A DNA stretch of 64,000 nt from Henckelia pumila. Lineage: Eukaryota; Streptophyta; Magnoliopsida; Lamiales; Gesneriaceae. Each line of letters begins with the position of its first letter. Position 1 is the first letter of the stretch. This document shows positions 37,141 through 48,882 of the stretch, piece after piece. The notes under the pieces are model-generated. The model worked only from the letters and a program-made list of their open reading frames with translations. It searched no databases and was not told where the DNA came from. The translations under genes were made by a program, and so were the position numbers. The stretch is from the NCBI RefSeq assembly GCF_033568475.1, contig NC_133120.1, positions 87,438,151 to 87,502,150 of the forward strand. The letters are read 5' to 3'.

Positions 37141-39462
37141 TTCTCCCCCACTTAAGATATTTCATCCCGAAAACAGATCTTAAGTACTGAATGCAATACA
37201 AGGTACAGAAATATTCTTTATTCAGAATCAGAGTTTACAGAGTTTACTACTGAATACAACTCAAAACCGAAATCAAAACAACTCAGGATGGTCTTCACGC
37301 ATCCTGCTCTCAATCTCCCAAGTAGCCTCTTCAGTGCCTCGAAGCTGCTACTGAACTAAAACCAAAGGAATGACTTTGTTTCGCAGAACCTTATCCTTAT
37401 AGTCCAGGATACGAGTAGGTTTCTCAACATAAGTCAAATCCATATCCACCTTAACATCAGACCGCTGTAGGATGTGGGACTCATCTGCCATATACCGTCG
37501 CAACAGAGATACGTGAAACACGTCGTGAATACTAGACAGATACGGTGGCAAAGCCAGACGATAAGCCTCATCACCAACGCTCTTCAAGATCTCAAACAGA
37601 CCGATAAACCTGGGAGACAAATTGCCCTTAAGGCCAAATCTGAGAACCTTGCGGAACGGTGACACTCTCAGAAATACTCTCTCCCCAACATCGAACTGCA
37701 AAGGCCTACACTTAGTGTTAGCATAGCTGGCCTGACGATCCTGTGCAGTCTTAATCCGTTTCTTAATCTGATCGACAATGTCAATTGTCTGCTGGATTAA
37801 CTCCGGTACTTCAGCCTGTCTCTCCCCCACTTCTTCCTAGAAAAGTGGAGTACGACAACGTCGCCCATACAACGCCTCAAAAGGTGCCATACCAATACTA
37901 GTATGATAACTGTTGTTGTACGCGAACTCAATAAATGGCAAATGATCCTGCCAGGCTGAATCAAAATCCATAACGCACGCTCGAAGCATATCCTCCAAAG
38001 TACGGATAGTGCGCTCTGACTGACCATCTGTCTCCGGATGATAGACAGTACTCAAACTGAGAGTAGTGCCCATCGCACACTGAACACTCCCCCAGAACCT
38101 GGAAGTAAACCTGGGGTCTCGATCGCTGACAATGCTCACAGGCACTCCATGAAGTCGAACGATCTCCTGAATGTGCAACCGCGCCATGCGATCTACAGAG
38201 TACTCTCGGCTATAGGCGATGAAATGCACTGATTTGGTGAGTCGGTCTACCACCACCCAGATAACATCACAATTCCTCGAGGTCATCGGTAAATGGGTCA
38301 CAAAATCCATCGTGATCAACTTCCATTTCCACTCAGGAATAGGTAGACTGTGAAGCAAACCTCCAGGTCGTCGGTGCTCTGCCTTGACCTGCTGACAAAC
38401 CAAGCATCTAGAAACAAACTGATACACGCTGCGTTTCATTCCCTTCCACCAGAACTGAGTACGTAGATCCTTGTACATCTTGTTGCTCCCCGGATGAATA
38501 CTCAACTTAGTGCGGTGCGCCTGAGACAAAATCTCGTCCCGCAACTCTTCATCCTTCGGAATCACAAGCCTACCAGACAAACACAGAAAACCATCTGACT
38601 GATAGTGAAATACAGACGAGCTACCCTCGTTGGCCAGACGAGCCAAACGTTGGGTCTTCGAATCAGTCATCTGAGCCTCTCGAATCCGCGAGTACAAAGC
38701 TGGCTCAGATAGAATCGCAAACATCTGGATACTCCGCATATCTTTCTTGTGCTTGAAGGTAAAACCTGAGGAACATCAATCCTTGATTACACTAGACATC
38801 GAACAAGTCTGAAGTGTGGATAGTCGTACCTTGCGGCTCAAGGCATCAGCGGTGAGATTAGCAGCCCCCGGATGATACTTAATCTCGCAATCATAGTCTT
38901 TAAGCAAGTCCATCCAACATCTCTGCCTCATGTTCAGCTCTGCCTGAGTGAACAGGTACTTGAGACTCTTGTGGTCGGTGAAGATCTCAAATTTCTCGTC
39001 ATACAGATAATGACGCCAGATCTTCAATGCAAACACAATAGCTGCCAACTCCAAATCATGGACTGGGTAATTGTTCTCGTGCAGCTTCAACTGTCTAGAA
39101 GCGTATGCAATCACATGCTTATTCTGAGTCAGAACACAACCTAACCCCTAAAGAGAAGCATCCGTGTAAACCGCATACCCTCCAGATCCTGACGGCAATG
39201 CCAACACCGGCGCAGAAGTCAACCTATGTCGAAGCTCACAGAAACTCTCCTCACACTCTAAGGACCACACGAAGTCCACACCCTTGCGGGTAAGCTGCGT
39301 CAAAGGTCGAGCTAACTGAGAGAAGTTCAGAATGAAGCGACGATAGTACCCTACTAGACCCAGAAAACTACGAATCTCAGCAACTGTTGTCGGACGTGAC
39401 CAATTAAGCACATCCTCGATCTTGCTCGGATCGACAGAAATTCCATCCCTGGATATAATATG

Positions 39463-41353
39463 TGTTGGAAAACTGTGTTCAGATCAATTAGAATTGATAC
39501 CCGGTGCAGCGGAAGTTTAAAAATTTATTTTTATTAATATGGAACGATTCCATATCTGGGTATCAAAACTTTTACGATTAAATTCATACAAGTAAAACAA
39601 ATAATCACAATTAATGTTTTACCTTAAATCTCAAAACGAGATTATGGACTCCAACAGAATTTAATCTGCTCTTCTTGTATATCCCGGGAATCGATGGCGT
39701 CACGATCAATCACCGGAATAAGGTCCACGAACAGAAAACAGAAACCCTCTGATTGACTGCACTAGAAACCAATCAGAAGTTTTGCGTAGAGAATAAACAG
39801 ATATGATCTGTTAATTCAGAATTGTAATTTTTCACAAAAATCACAATCCGAATTTTCTCAAAAAGGAGCAAGGATTTTCGAAAAACCCTTAGAAAATAAT
39901 ATGCAGTGTTCGAAAATTAAGACTGAATCACTCACAATTTTCGAACCCACTACATGTATTTATAGATAATTTTTAGACTAGGTTAAGTTATAATTGTGTT
40001 AGGACTCTAACTCCTTAAAGCCCACAATCCATAACTTAAGCCCAACAAGCCAAGCCCGTTGTTCTAAAAATTAATATAAAATTCATCGTGACTCCGATTG
40101 ATAAACTGATTTCACCAATGTGCACAGAAACCATTTTTGCATCTTTTAGAGTCAAGATAATTTTTCTGAATTCGAATTCAGTGATTTCCAAAAATGTCCA
40201 TCTCTATGTCATTTTAGGAAATCCCACTCCCTTTAGTTAAGAAGTCCAACTTCTCTTTCATTAAATTTAACTCTTTAAATTTAACTATCTCTACGGGGTT
40301 TTAGTAATCCATTACTTGTGTAACCCTCAATGGTTCAGGAATACAGCTAGCCGTGGGCTCACAACTCCTTGTGACTCGGAACAACAATTTCCAACTTACC
40401 CATCGAATCATGGTAAGAGCGCCTAGCAACATCGCCCCATGATTCCCTAGGTATTACTGATAGTGCCTGCAAGAACTAGTAGATTTTGGTTAGCGTACAA
40501 TACGGTCCCTTCATCTATATATCCCGATCGAATCAACAACCATTGGTATATCGAGAGTCGTTCGAGATTCGATAACTATGCATTACATCTTGGAGATCAA
40601 ATAGTGACAGCGCATGTGTTACTAGGATAACCAATTAACCTAAAACACATCATGTACTCTGGCCAGAGATTCGTCACACTAATATCTCCTCAGATCGCAT
40701 AGGATATCCACACTCACAAGTATGTGGTGAATCCTTGACAACAAAGCATCGACTCCTATATGTGTCGTAACTGTACCCAATCCCGACACCTGATGACCCC
40801 AATAGAGTCGGTAAACGAGTCAAAGTACAGTACTAGCATATAGAGTCTCAATGATGTTTCAAGTAATAAGGACTAATGATGTACAACCAAAACCGCGGAC
40901 TTTATCCACTCGATAAGTGATAACCACTTGGAAAATCCGAATAGGGTAGTTCGATCATTCATCATATAAATATCCATTTGCATGCTTTGAACATCTCTAT
41001 GTTCCATACCAATGAAACGTGGTACTCGGCATCGCAAATGCTAGTCTCAATCTCGAGCGATCCTTATCCTTATTTGCGGACGGCTCAATTGACTAGGAAC
41101 AGTTTAGAATATACAGTGACTATAAGATGTATTTCATGATAGCCATCCCAATGTGCTACCACATCTTACATACACTATAGTATATTCAAGGTCTTTATCA
41201 AAACAACAATAGTATATCATAATATAACAATATGAAGAAAGATAAAGTCAATACCATTATAAACGTGTAAATTATATTAAACAAAAGATTGTTTTACATA
41301 GAGTCATAAAAGCCCTTAGCCACAAGTTGGCTAACCGGGCACCCACTCTTTCA
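39463..41353 (-). repeat. 3' LTR of the copia element
   Basis: 1891 bases. The minus-strand TATA box TATAAATA is at 39957-39964. Confidence 0.92.
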
Positions 41354-41367
41354 ATCTCCCACTTGCC
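41354..41367 (-). other. Polypurine tract of the copia element
   Basis: The minus strand reads GGGCAAGTGGGAGA just before the LTR start TTGAAAGAG; it directly follows the polyprotein stop codon. Confidence 0.75.
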
Positions 41368-44300
41368 CTAAAGCCAACTAGTCATACTACGTAATCCCAT
41401 TGCTTCGCGATGTTTGTCAAACAATGGTCCTGGCAAGGGCTTAGTAAGCGGATCAGCGATATTGTCTGTAGAGGCCACTCTCTCGACACTGATGTCTCCT
41501 CTTTCCACAATCTCCCGGATGATGTGGTATTTCCTCAGTACGTGTTTGGACTTCTGATGAGACCTTGGCTCCTTTGCCTGAGCAACGGCACCCGTGTTGT
41601 CACAGTACACCGGGACTGGACCAACAGCTTCAGGAATTACACCCAACTCTTGGATGAATTTCCTTATCCAAACCGCCTCTTTAGCAGCAGCTGATGCTGC
41701 AATGTATTCTGCCTCAGTGGTGGAATCCGCTGTGGTGTCTTGCTTGAAACTTTTCCAAGAGATAGCACCGCCATTGAGCACGAATACAAATCCAGAGGTT
41801 GATTTCGAGTCATCCACGTCACATTGGAAGCTAGAGTCGGTGTAGCCTTCCAACTTCAATTCTCTTCCTCCATAAACCATGAACACATTTTTAGTCCTTC
41901 GCAAGTATTTAAGAATATCCTTCACGGCTTTCCAATGCATTTGACCGGGATTGACTTGATATCTGCTCGTGACGCTCAGAGCATTGGCCACATCCGGTCT
42001 GGTAGATATCATCCCATACATGATACTACCAATGACTGACGCATATGGTATGTGTGTCATCTTCTCTATCTCTTCGTCAGTCTTGGGACACATAGACTTG
42101 GATAAAGAAACTCCATGACACATAGGTAGATGTCCTCTCTTGGACCCATCCATTGAAAACCTTTTCAATATGGTTTCGATGTAGGTTGATTGAGTAAGTC
42201 CTATCATTCTCTTAGATCTATCTCTATAGATCTGTATCCCAAGAATATAGGAGGCCTCACCCAAATCCTTCATCGAGAATCTACTTGATAACCATATCTT
42301 TGTTGACTGCAACATCCCTACGTCATTCCCCATGAGTAGAATTTCATCAACATAAAGTACTAAGAATGTTACCGCATCCTTAACTACTTTCTTGTACACG
42401 CATGGTTCCTCCGGGTTCTTGATGAAACCAAAATCCTTTATTGTTTCATCAAATTTTTGGTTCCAACTTCTTGATGCTTGTTTGAGACCATAAATTGATC
42501 TCTGAAGCTTGCATACCTTATGCTCGCTTCCCATGGATGTGTATCCCTCAGGCTGCATCATATAGATCTCTTCCTTAATGTTTCCATTAAGAAAAGCAGT
42601 CTTTACATCCATTTGCCAATTCTCATAGTCATACCATGCTGCTATGACAATAAGGATTCTTATGGACTTGAACATTGCGACTGGTGAAAAGGTTTCATCA
42701 TAGTCAACTCCTTGTCTTTGAGTATAACCTTTTGCCACCAATCGTGCCTTGTAGGTCAATACCTTTCCATCAGGCCCAAGCTTTCTCTTGTAGATCCATT
42801 TGCACTCAATTGGAACAATTCCATCGGGAGGATCTACTAAAGACCAAACTTGGTTAGAATGCATCGAATCTATTTCCGATTGCATAGCTTTAAGCCATAA
42901 ATTTGAATCCGCATCAGAAATTGCTTCCTTGAAGTTTCTTGGATCATATCCAATGTCGGGTTCACTTTGATCCCCTTCAAGAAGAAGACCATATCTAATC
43001 GGAGGCCTAGAAGTCCTCTCGGATCTCCTAGTAGTAGGCGTGTCTTGTGATGATTCTTGAGGTGTAGGATCGCTATTTTGTATCTCGGGTTCTTTTCGAA
43101 TTTCTTCGAGTTCCATCATCTTGCCTTTCTTATCCAATAATAACTCCTTCTCCAAGAAGGTGGCATTCCTTGAAACAAACACTTTTGTTTCATTAGGATG
43201 ATAGAAATAATATCCGATTGAATTCTTCGGATACCCCACAAAATAACATAAGGAGGATCGACTATCCAACTTATCTCCCACTGTCTGCTTCACGTAAGCA
43301 GGACATCCCCAAATCCTCAAGTACGAATACTTAGGAGCTTTGCCATTCCATAACTCGTATGGTGTTTTATTTACTGCTTTAGTGTGGACGTTGTTTAACA
43401 ACAATAGCGCCGTTTCAAGCGCGTAGCCCCAAAACGAAGGTGGGAGCTCAGTGAAGCTCATCATGGATCGAACCATGTCCAACAAAGTTCGATTGCGACG
43501 CTCCGAAACACCATTAAGCTGAGGTGTCATAGGAGGAGTCCACTGAGAGAGAATCCCATTCTCTTTTAGATAGTCCAAAAACTCGGTACTTAAGTATTCT
43601 CTACCTCGATCCGATCGAAGTGCCTTAATACTTTTACCTAGTTTGTTTTCTACTTCAGCCTTGAATTCTTTGAACCTTTCAAATGCTTCAGACTTATATT
43701 TCATTAAATATAAATACTCATACCTAGAATGATCATCAGTAAAGGTAATGAAGTAGGTTTTGCCACATTTAGTACCAATCCTAAATGGACCGCAAACATC
43801 TGTATGGATCAAATCCAACAGATTTTGACTACGCTCAGGTTTCCCTTTGAAAGGAGATTTAGTCATTTTTCCCTTTAGGCAGGACTCACAAGTAGGTAGA
43901 GAGTTAATATCAGACATATCAAACATGCCCTCTCCCACTAGCTTGTTCATCCTCCTTGAGGAAATATGACCTAGCCTAGCATGCCAAAGGTTTGCCGGGT
44001 TTTGACTATCGTCCTTCCTTTTAATTGTTGTTACCGGTTTATCAACATAATTAATTGGGACGTCTTTTAATTTTAAGCTATATAGATCGTTTTCAAGTTG
44101 TCCATTTCCAATCAAACATTCATTCTTGTAAATATTGCAAATCCCATTTACAAAATTGCAAGAAAAACCATCTCTATCAAGCATAGAAATAGATATAATG
44201 TTTTTGACCAAATCCGGAACATATAAAACATCTCTCAAAAATAACTTAAAATTGTTCTGCAAAACTAAATAAATGTCTCCTATAGCTTTGGCTTCGACTC

Positions 44301-45312
44301 TAGAACCATTCCCGAGCCTTAGCTGGGTCTCACCCATCCTTAGCTTACGACTTCTTGTCATTACCTGCAAATCATTGCAAATATGAGATCCACATCCGGT
44401 ATCCAATACCCAAGAAGAAGTATTAAGCGAAACATTTATTTCAATGTAAAATATACCCTTTGCAGTTCGCAACTGTTCGAGGTATTCCTTGCAATTAAGT
44501 TTCCAATGACCGGGTTTCTTGCAGTAATGGCAAAGGTTTTCATCTTTTATCTCAATTGAAGCCTTGGCCTTTCCCTTCTTGTTTGGTACAATCTTCTTGG
44601 GCGGGGCAGAACGTTTCTTACCCTTTCCACTTGGTCCTTTCTTAGAGTTAGAAGAGGAGCCAACCAAGAGTACCGGTTTATCCTTCTTTAGTGTGGCTTC
44701 ATAAGTCACAAGCATATTGACCATCTCTTCAAGGGTGGCCTCTATCTTGTTCATATTGAAGTTCATCACAAAGCCGTCAAATGACGAAGGAAGTGAAAGA
44801 AGCAACAAGTCCACATTGAGTTCATGCTCTAATGTCAGTTCGAGTTTTACCAACTTTTCAATGAGCCCAATCATGTGTACCCCATGCTCACGGACCGAAG
44901 TCCCATCTCGCATGCGGCAAGTCATGAGCTCTTTGACAGTCGCAAATTTCTCGGCCCTTGACTGAGCTCCAAAAAGTTCCTTGAGTGCGCTGTGAATGTC
45001 AGCAGCATTCACCGCATCCTCAAATCGCCTCTGGAGTTCATCAGACATTGATGCTAGCATATAAATCTTTGCCTTGACATCATGGTCCCACCAATCGTCA
45101 AGCTTTTTCAACTCTTCCGGACTAGTGTTAGCCGGGGCTTCCTTCGGAGAACGCTTCTCTAACACGTAGAAAGCCTTCTCCGAATTTAGAATGATTTTTA
45201 ACTTACGGAACCATTCCGTATAGTTAGCGTCAGTCAGTTTATTTTGTTCGAGGATAGAGAATAGTGGATTGCGCGAATTCATCTTAATGAAATACTGAAA
45301 AGAAACAGACAA
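41368..45312 (-). CDS. Copia gag-pol polyprotein, open throughout but with YVDE in the reverse transcriptase
   Basis: 1314 codons without a break; the true start may be the Met at residue 11 (MNSRNPLF, 45282). Domain order is that of Ty1/copia. Gag is at about 20-250. The zinc knuckle CHYCKKPGHWKLNC is at 261-274. The protease WVLDTGCGSH has its DTG at 304-306. The integrase has an HHCC finger (WHARLGHI; CESCLKGK) and D505, D568 and E604 with the D35E spacing. The reverse transcriptase is at about 820-1060 (MDVKTAFLNG, D902). RNase H is at about 1160-1310 (GYTDSSF, TTEAEYIA, YCDNTGA). The reverse-transcriptase YVDD box reads YVDE (987-990; codon GAA near 42347), so one metal-binding Asp is Glu. 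This probably cripples reverse transcription despite the intact frame. Confidence 0.93.
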   Translation of the reverse strand: MSVSFQYFIKMNSRNPLFSILEQNKLTDANYTEWFRKLKIILNSEKAFYVLEKRSPKEAPANTSPEELKKLDDWWDHDVKAKIYMLASMSDELQRRFEDAVNAADIHSALKELFGAQSRAEKFATVKELMTCRMRDGTSVREHGVHMIGLIEKLVKLELTLEHELNVDLLLLSLPSSFDGFVMNFNMNKIEATLEEMVNMLVTYEATLKKDKPVLLVGSSSNSKKGPSGKGKKRSAPPKKIVPNKKGKAKASIEIKDENLCHYCKKPGHWKLNCKEYLEQLRTAKGIFYIEINVSLNTSSWVLDTGCGSHICNDLQVMTRSRKLRMGETQLRLGNGSRVEAKAIGDIYLVLQNNFKLFLRDVLYVPDLVKNIISISMLDRDGFSCNFVNGICNIYKNECLIGNGQLENDLYSLKLKDVPINYVDKPVTTIKRKDDSQNPANLWHARLGHISSRRMNKLVGEGMFDMSDINSLPTCESCLKGKMTKSPFKGKPERSQNLLDLIHTDVCGPFRIGTKCGKTYFITFTDDHSRYEYLYLMKYKSEAFERFKEFKAEVENKLGKSIKALRSDRGREYLSTEFLDYLKENGILSQWTPPMTPQLNGVSERRNRTLLDMVRSMMSFTELPPSFWGYALETALLLLNNVHTKAVNKTPYELWNGKAPKYSYLRIWGCPAYVKQTVGDKLDSRSSLCYFVGYPKNSIGYYFYHPNETKVFVSRNATFLEKELLLDKKGKMMELEEIRKEPEIQNSDPTPQESSQDTPTTRRSERTSRPPIRYGLLLEGDQSEPDIGYDPRNFKEAISDADSNLWLKAMQSEIDSMHSNQVWSLVDPPDGIVPIECKWIYKRKLGPDGKVLTYKARLVAKGYTQRQGVDYDETFSPVAMFKSIRILIVIAAWYDYENWQMDVKTAFLNGNIKEEIYMMQPEGYTSMGSEHKVCKLQRSIYGLKQASRSWNQKFDETIKDFGFIKNPEEPCVYKKVVKDAVTFLVLYVDEILLMGNDVGMLQSTKIWLSSRFSMKDLGEASYILGIQIYRDRSKRMIGLTQSTYIETILKRFSMDGSKRGHLPMCHGVSLSKSMCPKTDEEIEKMTHIPYASVIGSIMYGMISTRPDVANALSVTSRYQVNPGQMHWKAVKDILKYLRRTKNVFMVYGGRELKLEGYTDSSFQCDVDDSKSTSGFVFVLNGGAISWKSFKQDTTADSTTEAEYIAASAAAKEAVWIRKFIQELGVIPEAVGPVPVYCDNTGAVAQAKEPRSHQKSKHVLRKYHIIREIVERGDISVERVASTDNIADPLTKPLPGPLFDKHREAMGLRSMTSWL

Positions 45313-46979
45313 TTATCAGTGATTTGTTCAATTAATTTACTAAGACATAAAATATGGCGAATTTCATTTTATGAATTACACTCCTACTATTTTGACGATT
45401 TCACTACCCTCTAGTGAAAACGAGAAATATTTTCTTTAGTGGGAACATGGAGTCCAATTGACAAACTATAGTCCCGAATAATATCAGCCAACTATAATTT
45501 TAAAAAGGTAGAGCCCAATTGCTTCCAAAGCAACCTCCATGTTTTTACCTCATGTCCAATAAGGGCCCAATAATATGACGCCGTTTATTGTGACATGTCA
45601 AGATGACCCATCAATATTAAGTTGTGATGGACGGTCGCCATGTGGATCCCCAATAATATGAGCCAATCCCATGGGAGTTCCACCCAACTTACAACATGTG
45701 TCGATCCAATGTACAGCTTTTTGACGAACGGGCCCCCCCAATAATATGAGCCGGACCGTATCCGCGGGTAGCATCACATACATTGATCGTTGATGGAAGG
45801 TAGAAATATTTAAACAATATTTAAAATTCCCTTTTGTTTACCTTGATATCAATTTTAAATCATATTTAAAATGAGGGATTTTATTTTAAAAATTTGTCTC
45901 ATCATGCAATTTATGTATGCTTGCGGGATTCATACAATTTATGTCTAAACATGCATACATCAATAATATCATATATTATTTAAGGATGATCGATCCCATT
46001 TACTAATCGACCCGTGGTTGCCAATCACGAGTCTAAGTCCAATCCTAGGTGTTATGCAAGTATGCAATGCAATCCTATTACATTGTGCTTCCAATTTACA
46101 TTTCTTCGGTCTTCATTGTCTGCTGGGCCCACCATTTCTTCAAAACTTTGTCTCCCACTAAGTCTAATAAATTTACAATAAATTTCGATGACAAATATGG
46201 GATACATTTTTAGGGGTGGGAACGGGCCATAAACCAGGCCCACTTTTATTACATATGACAATCATATTGGGCTATAAACCAAGCCCATTAATAAACACCA
46301 ACAACAATAAGACAAATGTAAATCACCTAACATACACCTATAATATTGGTCATGACAATCGATCATCCTTTTATCCAATAATTAATTCAATAATTAAAAT
46401 AATTGGATAAACATGCAATGACATCATAATTAAAAGATAAAATCATATTTTATCTTATCCATCCATAAGATCATATCTTATCATCAATTGTACCAAAATA
46501 ATTAATTTTATAAAATTTAATTTAACGGATAATATTTATAAATTTTCCAAAAATTCAAATTTATCCAAAAATCAATTTTAAAAATTTCGGACTCGAACAA
46601 TTCGATCCGATGCCTCGTGATCCAATCAAAAACAATTTTCGATCGGATCAAACACTCGAATTTCAAAAATTCAAAATTTTTAAAAATTAAAATTTTAATT
46701 TTCCGGGCCGCCCGGGACAATCTCGGGCAGCCCTTGCCCCGACCGGGGCTCGGGCTGGGCAGCCCGTCGCTGCCCATTGGGCAGCGACGATCGCTGCCCT
46801 GGGCAGCGCCGTGCACTGCCCTGGGCAGTGACAATCGCTGCCCTTGGGCAGCGATCCAATCGCTGCCCGTGTTTTGCCCGTCAAAAATTTAATTTTAAAA
46901 ATTTGTTTTGTTTCAAAAAACCGAGGCTTAAAAATTTTGTACAATCGATTAATTTAATCGTTTGATCTGAGCAACCTGT
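45313..46979 (-). other. Copia 5' leader with short internal repeats
   Basis: 1.67 kb between PBS and polyprotein. CCAATAATATGA or a close form occurs four times (about 45473, 45568, 45648, 45738). At 46690-46890 lies a GC-rich array of GGGCAGCGA/TCGCTGCCC inverted motifs able to form stacked hairpins. The open frames in the GC-rich part follow from the repeats and look non-coding. Confidence 0.6.
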
Positions 46980-46990
46980 CTCTGATACCA
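46980..46990 (-). other. Primer-binding site, initiator tRNA-Met, of the copia element
   Basis: The minus strand reads TGGTATCAGAG one base after the 5' LTR. Confidence 0.85.
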
Positions 46991-46991
46991 C

Positions 46992-48882
46992 TGTTGGAAA
47001 ACTGTGTTCAGATCAATTAGAATTGATACCCGGTGCAGCGGAAGTTTAAAAATTTATTTTTATTAATATGGAACGATTCCATATCTGGGTATCAAAACTT
47101 TTACGATTAAATTCATACAAGTAAAACAAATAATCACAATTAATGTTTTACCTTAAATCTCGAAACGAGATTATGGACTCCAACAGAATTTAATCTGCTC
47201 TTCTTGTATATCCCGGGAACCGATGGCGTCACGATCAATCACCGGAATAAGGTCCACGAACAGAAAACAGAAACCCTCTGATTGACTGCACTAGAAACCA
47301 ATCAGAATTTTTGCGTAGAGAATAAACAGATATGATCTGTTAATTCAGAATTGTAATTTTTCACAAAAATCACAATCCGAATTTTCTCAAAAAGGAGCAA
47401 GGATTTTCGAAAAACCCTTAGAAAATAATATGCAGTGTTCGAAAATTAAGACTGAATCACTCACAATTTTCGAACCCACTACATGTATTTATAGATAATT
47501 TTTAGACTAGGTTAAGTTATAATTGTGTTAGGACTCTAACTCCTTAAAGCCCACAATCCATAACTTAAGCCCAACAAGCCAAGCCCGTTGTTCTAAAAAT
47601 TAATATAAAATTCATCGTGACTCCGATTGATATACTGATTTCACCAATGTGCACAGAAACCATTTCTGCATATTTTAGAGTCAAGATAATTTTTCTGAAT
47701 CCGAATTCAGTGATTTCAAAAAATGTCCATCTCTATGTCATTTTAGGAAATCCCACTCCCTTTAGTTAAGAAGTCCAACTTCTCTTTCATTAAATTTAAC
47801 TCTTTAAATTTAACTATCTCTACGGGGTTTTAGTAATCCATTACTTGTGTAACCCTCAATGGTTCAGGAATACAGCTAGCTGTGGGCTCACAACTCCTTG
47901 TGACTCGGAACAATAATTTCCGACTTACCCATCGAATCATGGTAAGAGCGCCTAGCAACATCGCCCCATGATTCCCTAGGTATTACTGATAGTGCCTGCA
48001 AGAACCAGTAGATTTTGGTTAGCGTACAGTACGGTCCCTTCATCCATATATCCCGATCGAATCAACAACCATTGGTATATCGAGAGTCGTTCGAGATTCG
48101 ATAACTATGCATTACATCTTGGAGATCAAATAGTGACATCGCATGTGTTACTAGGATAACAAATTAACCTAAAACACATCATGTACTATGGCCAGAGATT
48201 CGTCACACTAATATCTCCTCAGATCGCATAGGATATCCACACTCACAAGTATGTGGTGAATCCTTGACAACAAAGTATCGACTCTTATATGTGTCGTAAC
48301 TGTACCCAATCCCGACACCTGATGACCCCAATAGAGTCGGTAAACGAGTCAAAGTACAGTACTAGCATATAGAGTCTCAATGATGTTTCAAGTAATAAGG
48401 ACTAATGGTGTACAACCAAAACCGCGGACTTTATCCACTCGATAAGTGATAACCACTTGGAAAGTCCGAATAGGGTAGTTCGATCATTCATAATATGAAT
48501 ATCCATTTGCATGCTTTGAACATCTCTATGTTCCATACCAATGAAACGTGGTACTCGGCATCGCAAATGCTAGTCTCAATCTCGAGCGATCCTTATCCTT
48601 ATTTGCGGACGGCTCAATTGACTAGGAACAGTTTAGAATATACAGTGACTATAAGATGTGTTTCATGATAGCCATCCCCATGTGCTACCACATCTTACAT
48701 ACACTATAGTATATTCAAGGTCTTTATCAAAACAACAATAGTATATCATAATATAATAATATGAAGAAAGATAAAGTCAATACCATTATAAACGTGTAAA
48801 TTATATTAAACAAAAGATTGTTTTACATAGAGTCATAAAAGTCCTTAGCCACAAGTTGGCTAACCGGGCACCCACTCTTTCA
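46992..48882 (-). repeat. 5' LTR of the copia element
   Basis: 1891 bases. The minus-strand TATA box is at 47486-47493, at the same offset (494) as in the other LTR. Confidence 0.92.

Larger units (their letters stand above)
39463..48882 (-). mobile_element. Ty1/copia retrotransposon, full-length
   Basis: 9420 bases, flanked by ATATG at 39458-39462 and 48883-48887. The two LTRs (39463-41353 and 46992-48882) are both 1891 bases and start TGTTGGAAAACTG, ending CCCACTCTTTCA on the plus strand. I count about 27 mismatches by eye (about 1.4%), so this is a young insertion. The PBS for initiator tRNA-Met is next to the right LTR and a purine tract next to the left LTR. It is inserted in the gypsy reverse-transcriptase/RNase H region; removing it restores that reading frame. 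Confidence 0.95.

Noticed and set aside
41368-45312. Treating the copia polyprotein as proof of an active element
   Set aside because: The frame is open, but the reverse-transcriptase YVDD box reads YVDE, so activity cannot be claimed.
46517-46965. Four overlapping open frames on both strands in the copia leader
   Set aside because: They arise from the GC-rich inverted repeat array, which lacks stops on both strands.
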